NCBI RefSeq assembly: GCF_002086485.1
Contig: NZ_MVHF01000020.1
Coordinates: 1 to 64,000 of the forward strand
Length of the DNA stretch: 64,000 bases
DNA from: Mycobacterium aquaticum
GTDB lineage: Bacteria; Actinomycetota; Actinomycetes; Mycobacteriales; Mycobacteriaceae
Direction: 5' to 3'
Positions 17,611-25,670 of this stretch are shown here, one piece after another; the stretch's first letter is position 1, and each line of letters opens with the position of its first letter. The translations under genes and the position numbers were made by a program. The notes below the pieces were generated by a model, which had not been told where the DNA came from, ran no database searches, and was given only the letters and a program-made list of their open reading frames with translations.

Positions 17611-18629
17611 CCGGCGCACCTGCGATCATCGATGTCCACACGCATTATGTTCCGAACGGCTGGCCCGACATCACCGCCCAGGCTGGACCGGACGCGCCGT
17701 GGCTACGCATCGAGAGCGAGTCCGAAGCGATGATGATGGTGGGGCAGAAGGAGTTCCGCCGCATCCAGTCGAACTGCTGGGATGCCGAGGTGCGCCTGCG
17801 TGACATGGACGCCGACGGCGTACAAATGCAGGTCGTTTCACCCACTCCGGCACTGTTCCACTACGGCAGATCCGGCGCGGACGCCGCGAAGATCGCTCAG
17901 ATTTTCAACGACCTGGCCCTTGACATCGTGGCGCCGGCACCCGAGCGCTTCATACCGTTCTGCCAAGTGCCCCTACAGGACCCGGACCTTGCCTGCAAGG
18001 AGCTGGACCGGTGCTTGGACAACGGGCACCGCGGGGTCGAGATCGGAAACCACGTCGGCGACGCCGATCTCGACAGCGGAGGCGTGGTGACCTTCCTGCA
18101 GCACTGCGCTCATCGCGACGTGCCGGTGTTCGTACACCCATGGGACATGCCAAGCTCGCCCCGGCTGGACCGGTGGATGGCCCAGTGGCTCACCGCAATG
18201 CCTGCCGAGACGCACCTGTCGATCTTGTCGTTGATCCTCGGCGGTGTATTCGACCGCGTCGACGAACGGCTCCGTATCGCGTTCGCGCACGGCGGCGGGT
18301 CCTTCCCGTTCTGGTTGGGCCGTATGGACAACGCCTGGCACAATCGCAGTGACGTGATCGGCACGTCGTTGCACCCGCCTTCGCACTACACGGACCGGTT
18401 CTACGTCGACACGGTGGTTTTCGACGATCGGGCACTGCGGCTACTGGTCGATACACTCGGCCCGGCGAACATTCTGGTGGGCAGCGACTACCCCTACCCG
18501 CTCGGGGAACGGCCGGCGGGCAATGTCGTCACCAGCAGCCCGCATCTGGATGAACCGACCCGGTCGCTGATTACCAGCGGCAACGCCCGCCGGTTTCTCG
18601 GACCGTCCGCTCTCCCCGCGACGGGGTGA
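17607..18629 (+). CDS. nbaD: 2-amino-3-carboxymuconate-6-semialdehyde decarboxylase
   Basis: 340-aa amidohydrolase-superfamily decarboxylase (ACMSD). The Zn-binding H-x-H is in I-I-D-V-H-T-H-Y (about residues 11-13); further ligands or acid/base residues are His in V-F-V-H-P-W-D-M (about 177), His in I-A-F-A-H-G-G-G (about 231) and Asp in V-G-S-D-Y-P-Y-P (about 297). It removes the 3-carboxylate from the NbaC product to give 2-aminomuconate-6-semialdehyde, the NbaE substrate. The ATG at 17607 overlaps the nbaC stop (ATGA) and starts exactly at the family N-terminus. It is the last gene of the operon. In vertebrates the same step diverts the pathway from NAD synthesis; here it commits carbon to catabolism. 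Confidence 0.93.
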   Translation: MTGAPAIIDVHTHYVPNGWPDITAQAGPDAPWLRIESESEAMMMVGQKEFRRIQSNCWDAEVRLRDMDADGVQMQVVSPTPALFHYGRSGADAAKIAQIFNDLALDIVAPAPERFIPFCQVPLQDPDLACKELDRCLDNGHRGVEIGNHVGDADLDSGGVVTFLQHCAHRDVPVFVHPWDMPSSPRLDRWMAQWLTAMPAETHLSILSLILGGVFDRVDERLRIAFAHGGGSFPFWLGRMDNAWHNRSDVIGTSLHPPSHYTDRFYVDTVVFDDRALRLLVDTLGPANILVGSDYPYPLGERPAGNVVTSSPHLDEPTRSLITSGNARRFLGPSALPATG

Positions 18630-18763
18630 TCGCTCGACGGGCCACACGGGCGTGCCTGAGGTGAATCTTTGGTCTGCGCGCGGTGGCCGGAATTCCAGGG
18701 CTTCAGCCACGCAAGCGAATTGGGAAGATATGCATGCTTAGTTCAATCTGGGGTAGAGCCTCG

Positions 18764-19123
18764 ATGACGGTCCACGGTGATATTGCGTGGACTTTGGCAG
18801 ACACGACATCACACTGGTTCACGGAGTCCGATCGAACCACGGTGTACTCGGCTTTGGGTGCCGGGGATTCGTATTCCGCTATTCTCCGCACCCTAGACAT
18901 CGCAGTGCAGATGCGACAAGCGTTGCCCGCCAGCCTTGTCGCGGATTTGGCGAGCTGGGTCGACGGGTACGCCGGGCACCAGTGCGAGCAGCGGCTCCGA
19001 CAGCTTCTCGAGACTTACTCACCCCGGGCCCCTCATCGCCGAGACGGTCGCAGGTGCGGGCCGATTCCGAGGCATGCATCTCGGCTGTGGAAACCATTGG
19101 CCGCCATGCCTTCTGACGCATAG
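18764..19123 (+). CDS. hypothetical protein of 119 aa
   Basis: Open frame of about 119 codons from the ATG at 18764 (MTVHGDIAWTLADTT...), with an in-frame ATG at 18734. The first 90 residues look like a compact helical protein (S-A-L-G-A-G-D-S-Y-S-A-I-L-R-T-L-D-I-A-V-Q-M) and recall small conserved mycobacterial hypothetical proteins. The last 30 residues are Arg/Pro-rich and look out of frame, so the 3' end may be decayed or shifted. Codon use is less GC-biased than in neighbours. No function can be assigned. It lies between the nba operon and a permease. Confidence 0.4.
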   Translation: MTVHGDIAWTLADTTSHWFTESDRTTVYSALGAGDSYSAILRTLDIAVQMRQALPASLVADLASWVDGYAGHQCEQRLRQLLETYSPRAPHRRDGRRCGPIPRHASRLWKPLAAMPSDA

Positions 19124-19127
19124 CGCG

Positions 19128-19159
19128 CGCAGAATTTCGCATTTGTACACAATTCTGCG
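19128..19159. promoter_or_regulatory. 9-bp inverted repeat upstream of permease gene
   Basis: CGCAGAATT (19128-19136) and AATTCTGCG (19151-19159) form a perfect dyad separated by 14 bases, 101 bases before the permease start. The size fits an operator for a dimeric regulator (GntR/TetR-like) or the half sites of a LysR protein. The AT-rich core stands out in this GC-rich DNA. Confidence 0.4.
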
Positions 19160-19260
19160 GTGGCGAACACTAACGACATGGAGATTGCTTGCAGAAGACA
19201 CATCCCGCCGAACCGAAGGCGCCGCTTGCTACGTTTCTCGCGCACCAAGGTTGGTGACCT

Positions 19261-20907
19261 GTGACCGAAGCTGACACTGGACCCGCAGACAGGGGCTTGC
19301 GGCGAGACATCGGAAAACTCGGACTTCTTTTCGTTAGCTGCGGTGCGATCATCGGATCGTCGTGGCTGTTCGTACCGATCACCGCACTGCAGATCGCCGG
19401 GCCTTCTGCGATCGTGTCGTGGGTCATCGCAATCGCGCTCATCACAGTCATCATGCTGACCTACTCCGAGCTGAGCGCGATGTTCCCCGTCGCAGGCGGC
19501 GTAACCCGGTTCCCGCAGTACTCACACGGCTCGTTCACGAGTTACACCGTCGGTTGGATTACGTGGCTGGGGGTCGCGGCGGTTCCGCCCATCGAAGTTC
19601 TGGCGACGCTGCAGTACTCGTCGAGCTACATCGGCGGACTCTTCCGTCAGGAGGCAGGTACGCCGGTTCTGACCACTGTTGGCATCGCCGTCGCGGTAGC
19701 GCTCATGGGTTTGTACACAGTGGTCAACATTCTCGGTGTCAGATGGTTCGCCCGGATCAACAACGTCATGGTGTGGTGGAAGCTCACGACAGTTGCTGTG
19801 ATGGCGATTGCTCTGCTGGCGACGGCGTTCGACAGCGATGTGCTGACCGCCGCAGACACCGGAGGATTCACACCATTCGGTTACGGAGCGATCTTCGCTG
19901 CGGTGTCCTCCGGTGGACTCGTATTCACTTTGATGGGAGCGCGCCAGGCTGTCGAGCTCGCTGCCGAGACGACCAGGCCCAAGGTGAATATCCCCTTCGC
20001 CTTGATCGGTTCGATTCTCATCTGTGGCGCCATTCTGATGGCACTGCAGATCGCCGTCGCCGGCTCGATCCCCCGCGACGTGTTGACAAGCGGAGGCTGG
20101 CACAACCTGTTCGTGAACCAGGACATCGGCCCGCTGGCCGGGCTGGCAGGCGCGCTCGGCCTCGTCTGGCTGGTTGTCGTCATCAGAGTGGATGCCGTCG
20201 TTTCCCCACTCGATACCGGCCTCATCTACGCGGCCTCGGCGGCGCGCCTGTCGTATGCCCAGGGGCGCAACGGGAATGCGCCGCAGTGGCTGACGCTGCT
20301 CAACAAGCGTGGAGTTCCCTGGACATCCATGCTCCTGATGTTCGTGGTCGGTTGCCTGTTCTTCCTGCCGCTGCCGTCATGGCAGCAACTCGCCGCGTTC
20401 ATCACCACGGCAACGGTTCTCGCGTTTGGGGCCGGTCCGGTGGTTATGGGCGCCCTTCGTCGCCAGTTGCCTGAGCAGGAAAGGCCGTTCAAGGTGGCAG
20501 GCGGGGACGTCGTGCCCTTCTTGGCGTTGCTGGCCGCATCCTTCATCGTCTACTGGGCGGGATGGTCGACGAACATGCGGGTGTTCCTGGCAGTCGCGGT
20601 CGGCTATGTGGTGCTCGCCTTGCACTACCGTTTCGCCCGCGACCGGGCGCTGATCCCGCCGCTGCAGCTACGTGAGGGCGCGTGGATCGTCATCTGGTTC
20701 TGCGGCTTGGCCGCCATCAGCTCACTGGGGACCTACGGCGACGGTATGGGTGTGCTGAACGGGCCGGCCAGCGCCGTTGCGATCGTCGTGTTGACGACGG
20801 TCGCCTACTGGGCGGGACAGGAGTTTCGACTCAGCACCTCGGAGGTGGAGGACAACATCGAGCGCCAGCGGATCGTCGACGCAAGCACGCCATTGGTGGA
20901 GCTGTGA
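19261..20907 (+). CDS. APC-superfamily amino acid permease
   Basis: 548-aa membrane protein with about 12-14 hydrophobic segments. The first helix G-L-L-F-V-S-C-G-A-I-I-G-S-S-W-L-F and the Y-S-E-L-S-A-M-F-P-V-A-G-G-V-T-R-F segment are typical of APC permeases, as is A-A-E-T-T-R-P-K-V-N-I-P-F-A-L-I after TM6. It is more distant from the permease at 1890 and from the trio at 48926-57092 (no shared N-terminal motif). Its place 631 bases after nbaD suggests uptake of the aromatic amino acid or amine feeding the nba pathway, for example kynurenine, anthranilate or tryptophan (inference). The start is the GTG at 19261 with AAGG upstream. Confidence 0.85.
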   Translation: MTEADTGPADRGLRRDIGKLGLLFVSCGAIIGSSWLFVPITALQIAGPSAIVSWVIAIALITVIMLTYSELSAMFPVAGGVTRFPQYSHGSFTSYTVGWITWLGVAAVPPIEVLATLQYSSSYIGGLFRQEAGTPVLTTVGIAVAVALMGLYTVVNILGVRWFARINNVMVWWKLTTVAVMAIALLATAFDSDVLTAADTGGFTPFGYGAIFAAVSSGGLVFTLMGARQAVELAAETTRPKVNIPFALIGSILICGAILMALQIAVAGSIPRDVLTSGGWHNLFVNQDIGPLAGLAGALGLVWLVVVIRVDAVVSPLDTGLIYAASAARLSYAQGRNGNAPQWLTLLNKRGVPWTSMLLMFVVGCLFFLPLPSWQQLAAFITTATVLAFGAGPVVMGALRRQLPEQERPFKVAGGDVVPFLALLAASFIVYWAGWSTNMRVFLAVAVGYVVLALHYRFARDRALIPPLQLREGAWIVIWFCGLAAISSLGTYGDGMGVLNGPASAVAIVVLTTVAYWAGQEFRLSTSEVEDNIERQRIVDASTPLVEL

Positions 20908-21225
20908 CCGCTGCGAGTTCAGTAGCGACGCCGCGACATCCCGGCGAGTGTGAGGAGGAGCGCGACGTAAACAGGTCGCGTCCGATAGCGCGCAATGACG
21001 AATGCGAATGAGGGAAGCGTCCTGTCGCACTGTGGCATCGAGCTTGATGCGCCAAACACTGCGGGGGTGCTCATGCGGCCACGAGGCGCAGGCAACCAAC
21101 GGTCAGCGTAAGAGCTTTTCGCTCCGTCGCGGCTCGCAGTGTGTCGGGCGACCTCATCGCATACAGGAAACTCTCAGGTAATGTGGTCTCGCTTCAGTTC
21201 AGCAAACGTCCTCGGGAAGGCCTAC
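20908..21225. other. intergenic region, no gene recognised
   Basis: 318 bases between the permease and the CD225 protein. No start-plus-RBS combination gives a credible protein, and no long hairpin is visible. It presumably holds the promoter for the membrane-protein genes that follow. Confidence 0.35.
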
Positions 21226-21570
21226 ATGACCGCTCAACCACCTCCAGGTAACTACCCGCCGGGTGGGTATCCGCCGCCTCCGGGGAACTACCCGCCGCAG
21301 GGACCACAGGGTTCGCCGCCGGACAACAACCTGGTGTGGGCCATTCTGTGCACGGTCCTGTGCTGTCTGCCGCTGGGAATCGTGGCCATCGTCAAGTCCA
21401 CTCAGGTCTCAGGTCTGTATGCGCAAGGCCGGTACGCCGAGGCGCAGAAGTCAGCAGACGATGCAAAGAAGTTCGCCATGTGGGGAGCGATCGCGAGTGT
21501 CGCGATAGGGATTATCTGGGCGATCATCGCGATCGCCGGAGGCATGGCCGGAATGTCCTCAGACTACTGA
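21226..21570 (+). CDS. CD225/dispanin-family membrane protein
   Basis: 114-aa protein with a Pro/Gly/Tyr-rich cytoplasmic N-tail (repeated P-P-G-N-Y-P-P), then a CD225 (interferon-induced transmembrane/dispanin) domain. Helix one is N-L-V-W-A-I-L-C-T-V-L-C-C-L-P-L-G-I-V-A-I, the loop reads A-Q-G-R-Y-A-E-A-Q-K-S-A-D-D-A-K-K-F, and helix two is A-I-A-S-V-A-I-G-I-I-W-A-I-I. The double Cys at the first helix and the Y-A-E-A...S-x-x-A-K pattern are the family signature. Bacterial members are widespread in actinobacteria but lack a clear function. The ATG at 21226 has GGGAAGG 6 bases upstream; upstream in-frame starts add unrelated residues. A DUF2752 gene follows after 18 bases. Confidence 0.82.
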   Translation: MTAQPPPGNYPPGGYPPPPGNYPPQGPQGSPPDNNLVWAILCTVLCCLPLGIVAIVKSTQVSGLYAQGRYAEAQKSADDAKKFAMWGAIASVAIGIIWAIIAIAGGMAGMSSDY

Positions 21571-21588
21571 GAACGCGTGTAGCCGTCC

Positions 21589-22017
21589 GTGACTGCGCTA
21601 CGTGAAAGGTCCGCGTACCTCCGCCTTGGCGCGCCACTTGTGGTGGCCGCCATGGCGGGGTGCGCGTGTGCCGCTATCTGGATCGGCGACCCCACCGAGC
21701 CAGGTTCGATGCTGCCGCCCTGCCCGACCAAGGCGTTGTTGGGTATCGACTGCCCCGGCTGCGGCAGCCTGAGAATGCTCTACTCGCTCATGCACGGCGA
21801 TCTGCTTGCGGCGCTGAGGTTCAACGCGGTCGGGGTGGTAGCAGTGGGGCTCCTCGTATGGGCTTTCGGTGCGTGGACCTATGGGCGCTTCTCCGGCCGA
21901 GGTATGCGAAGTTGGCAGAACTACCGATGGTCGGCGATGATCGCGCTGGTAGTGGTGACGGTCTGGTTCATCATCAGAAATCTGCCAATCGCGCCGTTCG
22001 CATCGCTGTATGTGTGA
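21589..22017 (+). CDS. DUF2752 membrane protein
   Basis: 142-aa small membrane protein of the DUF2752 family: three hydrophobic segments and the family signature P-C-P-T-K-A-L-L-G-I-D-C-P-G-C-G-S-L-R-M at about 44-63, followed by H-G-D-L-L-A-A-L-R-F-N. The conserved Cys pairs recall a metal or disulphide site. Function unknown. Start is the GTG at 21589, 18 bases after the CD225 gene; CD225 and DUF2752 genes are often neighbours in actinobacteria (recollection), so they may act together at the membrane. Confidence 0.78.
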   Translation: MTALRERSAYLRLGAPLVVAAMAGCACAAIWIGDPTEPGSMLPPCPTKALLGIDCPGCGSLRMLYSLMHGDLLAALRFNAVGVVAVGLLVWAFGAWTYGRFSGRGMRSWQNYRWSAMIALVVVTVWFIIRNLPIAPFASLYV

Positions 22018-22173
22018 TGTCCTCTGCGATCACCCTTGAGTTCCACATCAGTGCCACACCGCCGTTCGCAGAACGTGATCTGCCGCACGGGGCTGACGTG
22101 AACCGTCCCGAGCGCTACCTGTCCGTGCCGAATCGCCATCCGGGCAGGACGCGGCGCCGATAGCATTCGCGTC

Positions 22174-23067
22174 GTGGCGGCCGACGCACCACCTCAGTCG
22201 AGCTCGACGAGTAGACGCCGAACGGTGACCGCTGTCGGTGTAATCCTTGCCATCGCAATCGTTTACGCGGGGCTGCTGTTGACCTACCGCTTGCTGACCC
22301 CGAGGCCGCATCCCCTCGGTGCACTCGACCTGGGGACAACGGGAGATACCGTTGTGGTCATCACGCTCGACGCGCTGCGCACGGTGGACAATCGTCTCGA
22401 CGTGGAAGTCGATGTGGTGCCGCAAGATTCACTGATGGATGACCGTCTTGGCGTGGTCAGCACCGATGTCGCCGTCCGGCTGTACCCACCGAACGATCTG
22501 GTGGGGGACTTGCAGTGGGTGCACGGTTCGTCGCCGGCCCAGGTGAAGACCACCCTCATCGCCAACGGTGATCCCGATCGCTGGCCGTTCGATTCTTATA
22601 CCACCGATGTCATATCGGCCGATGTCTTGGTCGGCTCCGGCAATGCGCGGACCTTCTTGCCCGCACGCGTCGAAGTGGCAGGCTCGCTGGAAGGATGGGA
22701 GATCAGCAGCACACGTAGCGGGCCCTCGAGCCAATCGTCAGGTGTCGGAGACGACGTCACCATCACCCTGAGGCGGGCAAGGGAGCCGTTCATCTTCGAC
22801 CTGGGAATCTGTCTGGTGCTACTGAGCCTGCCCATCATGGCGCTGTACGTCGCCGGTCAGGCGCTACTGGGCAAGAAGAAGTTCGTGCCGCCGTTCCTGG
22901 GGTGGTACGCGGCGATGCTGTTCTCCGTTGTGCCGATCCGCAACATCCTCCCCGGCTCACCGCCGACCGGGGCATGGGTCGACCAAGCCCTGGTGCTGTG
23001 GGTGTTGATCGCCCTGATCGTCGCGATGGTGTTGTATATCGCTGCGTGGCACCGTCATTCGGATTGA
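22174..23067 (+). CDS. DUF4436 family membrane protein
   Basis: 297-aa membrane protein: one N-terminal TM helix (about 17-39), an extracytoplasmic beta-rich domain of about 150 residues (V-V-V-I-T-L-D-A-L-R-T-V-D ... R-W-P-F-D-S-Y-T-T-D), then three C-terminal TM helices (about 210-290). This layout and the W-P-F-D-x-Y motif match DUF4436, a mycobacterial/actinobacterial family of unknown function. The start is a GTG at 22174 without a strong Shine-Dalgarno. The gene ends 11 bases from the convergent DUF6319 gene. Confidence 0.75.
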   Translation: MAADAPPQSSSTSRRRTVTAVGVILAIAIVYAGLLLTYRLLTPRPHPLGALDLGTTGDTVVVITLDALRTVDNRLDVEVDVVPQDSLMDDRLGVVSTDVAVRLYPPNDLVGDLQWVHGSSPAQVKTTLIANGDPDRWPFDSYTTDVISADVLVGSGNARTFLPARVEVAGSLEGWEISSTRSGPSSQSSGVGDDVTITLRRAREPFIFDLGICLVLLSLPIMALYVAGQALLGKKKFVPPFLGWYAAMLFSVVPIRNILPGSPPTGAWVDQALVLWVLIALIVAMVLYIAAWHRHSD

Positions 23068-23078
23068 CGTGTCCGCGC

Positions 23079-23513
23079 TCAATCCAATTCGGCGAGAGCC
23101 CTGCGGGCAGCCTCCAGTTCGGACTCCAGGGCTGCGACCTTGGCGGCCTGCTGGGCACGCGCCTCTTCGATCACCTCGTCGATCGGGGTGGAGAGGTCTT
23201 CGTGAAGTTCCTTGGCGGCGCGGGAGACTGCAGCCGCGGCGACGGCGAGGTCGCGGGCCAGGTACGTGCTGCCCTGCTTGAGTTCCGCTCGCCATTCGCC
23301 GTCGGCTGTGCCCGTGACCGTCAGGGTCAGCTCAAGGGTCTTGGGCTTCCTGCCGGCCGCCCTCTTGGCAGGCGCCTTTCGGGGCTTCTGCTCGGGAGGA
23401 GCAGCAGCGTCGCCGGCCGTCGGAGCACTCTCGGGCGAGACGATCCCGAGTGAAGCATCGGCGGTGTCGGAGTCGGTCGGGGACGTGCCTGCTACCAGGG
23501 TGTCTACAGTCAT
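23079..23513 (-). CDS. DUF6319-like protein
   Basis: 144-aa soluble protein. The first 50 residues are low-complexity (Ser/Asp/Pro/Ala), then an Arg/Lys-rich patch (K-P-R-K-A-P-A-K-R-A-A-G-R-K-P-K) like those in DNA- or RNA-associated proteins. After it come a short beta segment (L-E-L-T-L-T-V-T-G) and a C-terminal coiled coil (about 105-143, A-A-K-V-A-A-L-E-S-E-L-E-A-A-R-R-A-L). The pattern matches actinobacterial DUF6319 proteins. The ATG at 23513 has AGGAG about 12 bases before it. Function unknown. Confidence 0.65.
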   Translation of the reverse strand: MTVDTLVAGTSPTDSDTADASLGIVSPESAPTAGDAAAPPEQKPRKAPAKRAAGRKPKTLELTLTVTGTADGEWRAELKQGSTYLARDLAVAAAAVSRAAKELHEDLSTPIDEVIEEARAQQAAKVAALESELEAARRALAELD

Positions 23514-23614
23514 TGTTGCGGCGATCTCCTCGGGAACATCGCCCGCACTGAGCGGGCCGGGCTGAGCGCTTATTGGAACACATGTTCGAGCTACGCGCCA
23601 AGCCATCCGTCCCG

Positions 23615-24607
23615 TCAGGGTTCGCGCACCAGCAGCAGCACCTTTCCGACCGTCTCGTTGGAGTCGAGGAGCTTGTGGGCTTCCGCTGCGTCGGTGATCG
23701 GGATTTCGGCCGCGACGACGGGGGCGACGGCGCCTTCGGCGATCAATGGCCACAGGTGCTGACGCAGTTCAGTGATGATCTCGGCCTTGGAGCCAGGCCC
23801 CTGCTCGGGCCGGCGGCGCAGATTTGTCACGTGTACCGAACCCCGTTTGAACAGCAACGCACCGAGATTGAGTTCCGCAGTGGCCCCGCCCTGCAATCCG
23901 ATGATCGTCAGGTGACCGTTCTCGGCCAGCGCTTCGACGTTCTTGGCAAGATAGCTGCCGCCCATGATGTCGAGAATGACGTTGGCGCCGGAGTATTCGG
24001 AGTTGACCACCGCCGGGAAATCCTGGTCCCGATAGTTGATCAATGTCTGCGCCCCGAGGTCGCGACAACGGTCCAGCTTGAACTGCGAACCGGCAGTCAC
24101 CGCCACGTTGGCACCCAGCGCTCGGCCGACTTGTATTGCGTGGGTACCGATTCCACTGCCACCGCCGTGGACCAGCAGTGTCTGTCCGCTCTGTAGTCCA
24201 CCGGTCATCACCACGTTGGACCATACCGTGGCGGCGGTCTCGGGCAGGGCCGCGGCGGCGACGACGCTGACGCCCTCCGGGACGGGGAGCACTTGGTTGG
24301 CCGCCACGTTGACCCGCTCGGCGTACCCTCCGCCGGCCAGCAGGGCGCACACTGCGTCACCGGGCGCCCAATCCTGCACTCCGGCACCCACTTCGGAGAT
24401 ATAGCCCGATACCTCGAGGCCGGGAACATCGCTGACACCGGGAGGTGGCGGGTAGAAGCCCATCCGTTGCATCACGTCGGCGCGGTTCACTCCGGCCGCC
24501 ACCACGTCGATGGCAACCTGCCCGGGGCCCGGCGCGGGCAGGTCGTCGACCTGTGTCCACTCCATCACCTCGGGATCGCCAAAACCGTTGAACGTGATCG
24601 CGTACAT
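23615..24607 (-). CDS. NAD(P)H:quinone oxidoreductase, MDR superfamily (PIG3-like)
   Basis: 330-aa zinc-free medium-chain dehydrogenase/reductase. Markers: the N-terminal G-x-P-E-V-M-E-W, V-A-A-G-V-N-R-A-D-V-M-Q-R-x-G-x-Y-P-P-P-P motif (about 36-57), and the nucleotide-binding loop V-H-G-G-G-S-G-I-G-T-H-A-I-Q (about 146-159). The Y-P-P-P and A-G-x-N-R-x-D patterns are typical of the TP53I3/PIG3 quinone oxidoreductase subgroup, which reduces quinones with NADPH. AGGAG lies 8 bases before the ATG at 24607. It is 13 bases downstream of the second AraC gene and so probably belongs to the same transcript. Substrate unknown. Confidence 0.85.
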   Translation of the reverse strand: MYAITFNGFGDPEVMEWTQVDDLPAPGPGQVAIDVVAAGVNRADVMQRMGFYPPPPGVSDVPGLEVSGYISEVGAGVQDWAPGDAVCALLAGGGYAERVNVAANQVLPVPEGVSVVAAAALPETAATVWSNVVMTGGLQSGQTLLVHGGGSGIGTHAIQVGRALGANVAVTAGSQFKLDRCRDLGAQTLINYRDQDFPAVVNSEYSGANVILDIMGGSYLAKNVEALAENGHLTIIGLQGGATAELNLGALLFKRGSVHVTNLRRRPEQGPGSKAEIITELRQHLWPLIAEGAVAPVVAAEIPITDAAEAHKLLDSNETVGKVLLLVREP

Positions 24608-24620
24608 GTGGTGTTCTCCT

Positions 24621-25670
24621 CTATCTGTTTCTCGTGCGTGGATATGTTGTCGTGTTCTGCCGGGCCAGGTAGGCCCGCGGGCTGTCGCCCTTCCATCGGT
24701 GGAACGCATGCGAGAAGTTGCTGACGTCGTTGTAGCCCAACCGGTTCGAGACCTGCTCAACGGTCATGCCGCTCTGCAGCAGCTCCGTCCCGAGGTGATG
24801 GCGCACCTCGTCGAGCAGTTTCCGAAACGAGGTGCCTTCCGCCTCCAGTTGCCGTCGCAGCGTTCGGGTACTGCACGACAGTCGCTCCGCCACCTGCGCC
24901 AGAGTCGGGGGTCGGGCGGGGTCCGTCAGCAACAGATCGCGCACCAGACCTGCACGACCCGTTCTGGCTTCGCGTTGCTCGAGCAGCAGCCGGCATTGCT
25001 GTTCGGCGAGCCTGGCCGTGTGGCTACTGGCTTGGGGCAGTGGCACACTCAGCAGCTCGGCGGGCAGCGTTACAGATGTTATCGCGTCACCGAATTCGGG
25101 TACCGTACCGAACATCTCCTCGTACAACCCGACGGCCGGTCCTGGGTCGGGGAGCGCGAACGAGATGCGGCTCGGCGGCGGCGGCGCGCCGAGGATCTCC
25201 CGGTACAGATTGGGGATGGCCGCTGCGTCACGTTCCAGTACGAACCTGCGTACCGGCGCCGGCACAGAACGCGCGTCGATCACGATCGAGAGTTCGTCAC
25301 CGTGGCGCCGTGTTTCGAAGGTACAGAAGGCGTAGCTCAGTCGCACGAATCTCACTGCGACGTCGATCGCTTCACCCAGCGTCGGGCTGGTGAGGATGGC
25401 GAATCCCCACACTCCGAAGGCGGTAACCGGGTATCTGGCTGCGGCCTGCAGCCCGAGCCCCGGCCGGTCCCCGAGAGCCGCAACGATATTCGCGATGGCC
25501 CTGAGTTCCTGTTGCCCGCTCACCTCGGCGGCGGGGCTCCGGACGGCGACCGGGGAGATCCTGGTGCCGACCAGGCACTGCCGCGCGGTCAAGCCGGACT
25601 CGGCGGCCCAGTCGAGCATCAGCACGAGACTTGCCGCCGGCCGCTTGGTGTGCAGATCGGGCGTCGTCAT
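24621..25670 (-). CDS. AraC-family regulator (Arabinose_bd/VirS-type), second copy
   Basis: 349-aa AraC-family regulator with an N-terminal ligand-binding domain of the Arabinose_bd type and a C-terminal double HTH (P-T-L-A-Q-V-A-E-R-L-S-C-S-T-R-T-L-R-R-Q-L then V-S-N-R-L-G-Y-N-D-V-S-N-F-S-H-A-F-H-R-W-K). It belongs to the same subgroup as mycobacterial VirS. The ATG at 25670 overlaps the stop of the upstream AraC gene (ATGA). The two proteins are similar along their whole length, so this is a tandem duplication. It likely controls lipid or ketone metabolism genes nearby (inference). Confidence 0.87.
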   Translation of the reverse strand: MTTPDLHTKRPAASLVLMLDWAAESGLTARQCLVGTRISPVAVRSPAAEVSGQQELRAIANIVAALGDRPGLGLQAAARYPVTAFGVWGFAILTSPTLGEAIDVAVRFVRLSYAFCTFETRRHGDELSIVIDARSVPAPVRRFVLERDAAAIPNLYREILGAPPPPSRISFALPDPGPAVGLYEEMFGTVPEFGDAITSVTLPAELLSVPLPQASSHTARLAEQQCRLLLEQREARTGRAGLVRDLLLTDPARPPTLAQVAERLSCSTRTLRRQLEAEGTSFRKLLDEVRHHLGTELLQSGMTVEQVSNRLGYNDVSNFSHAFHRWKGDSPRAYLARQNTTTYPRTRNR

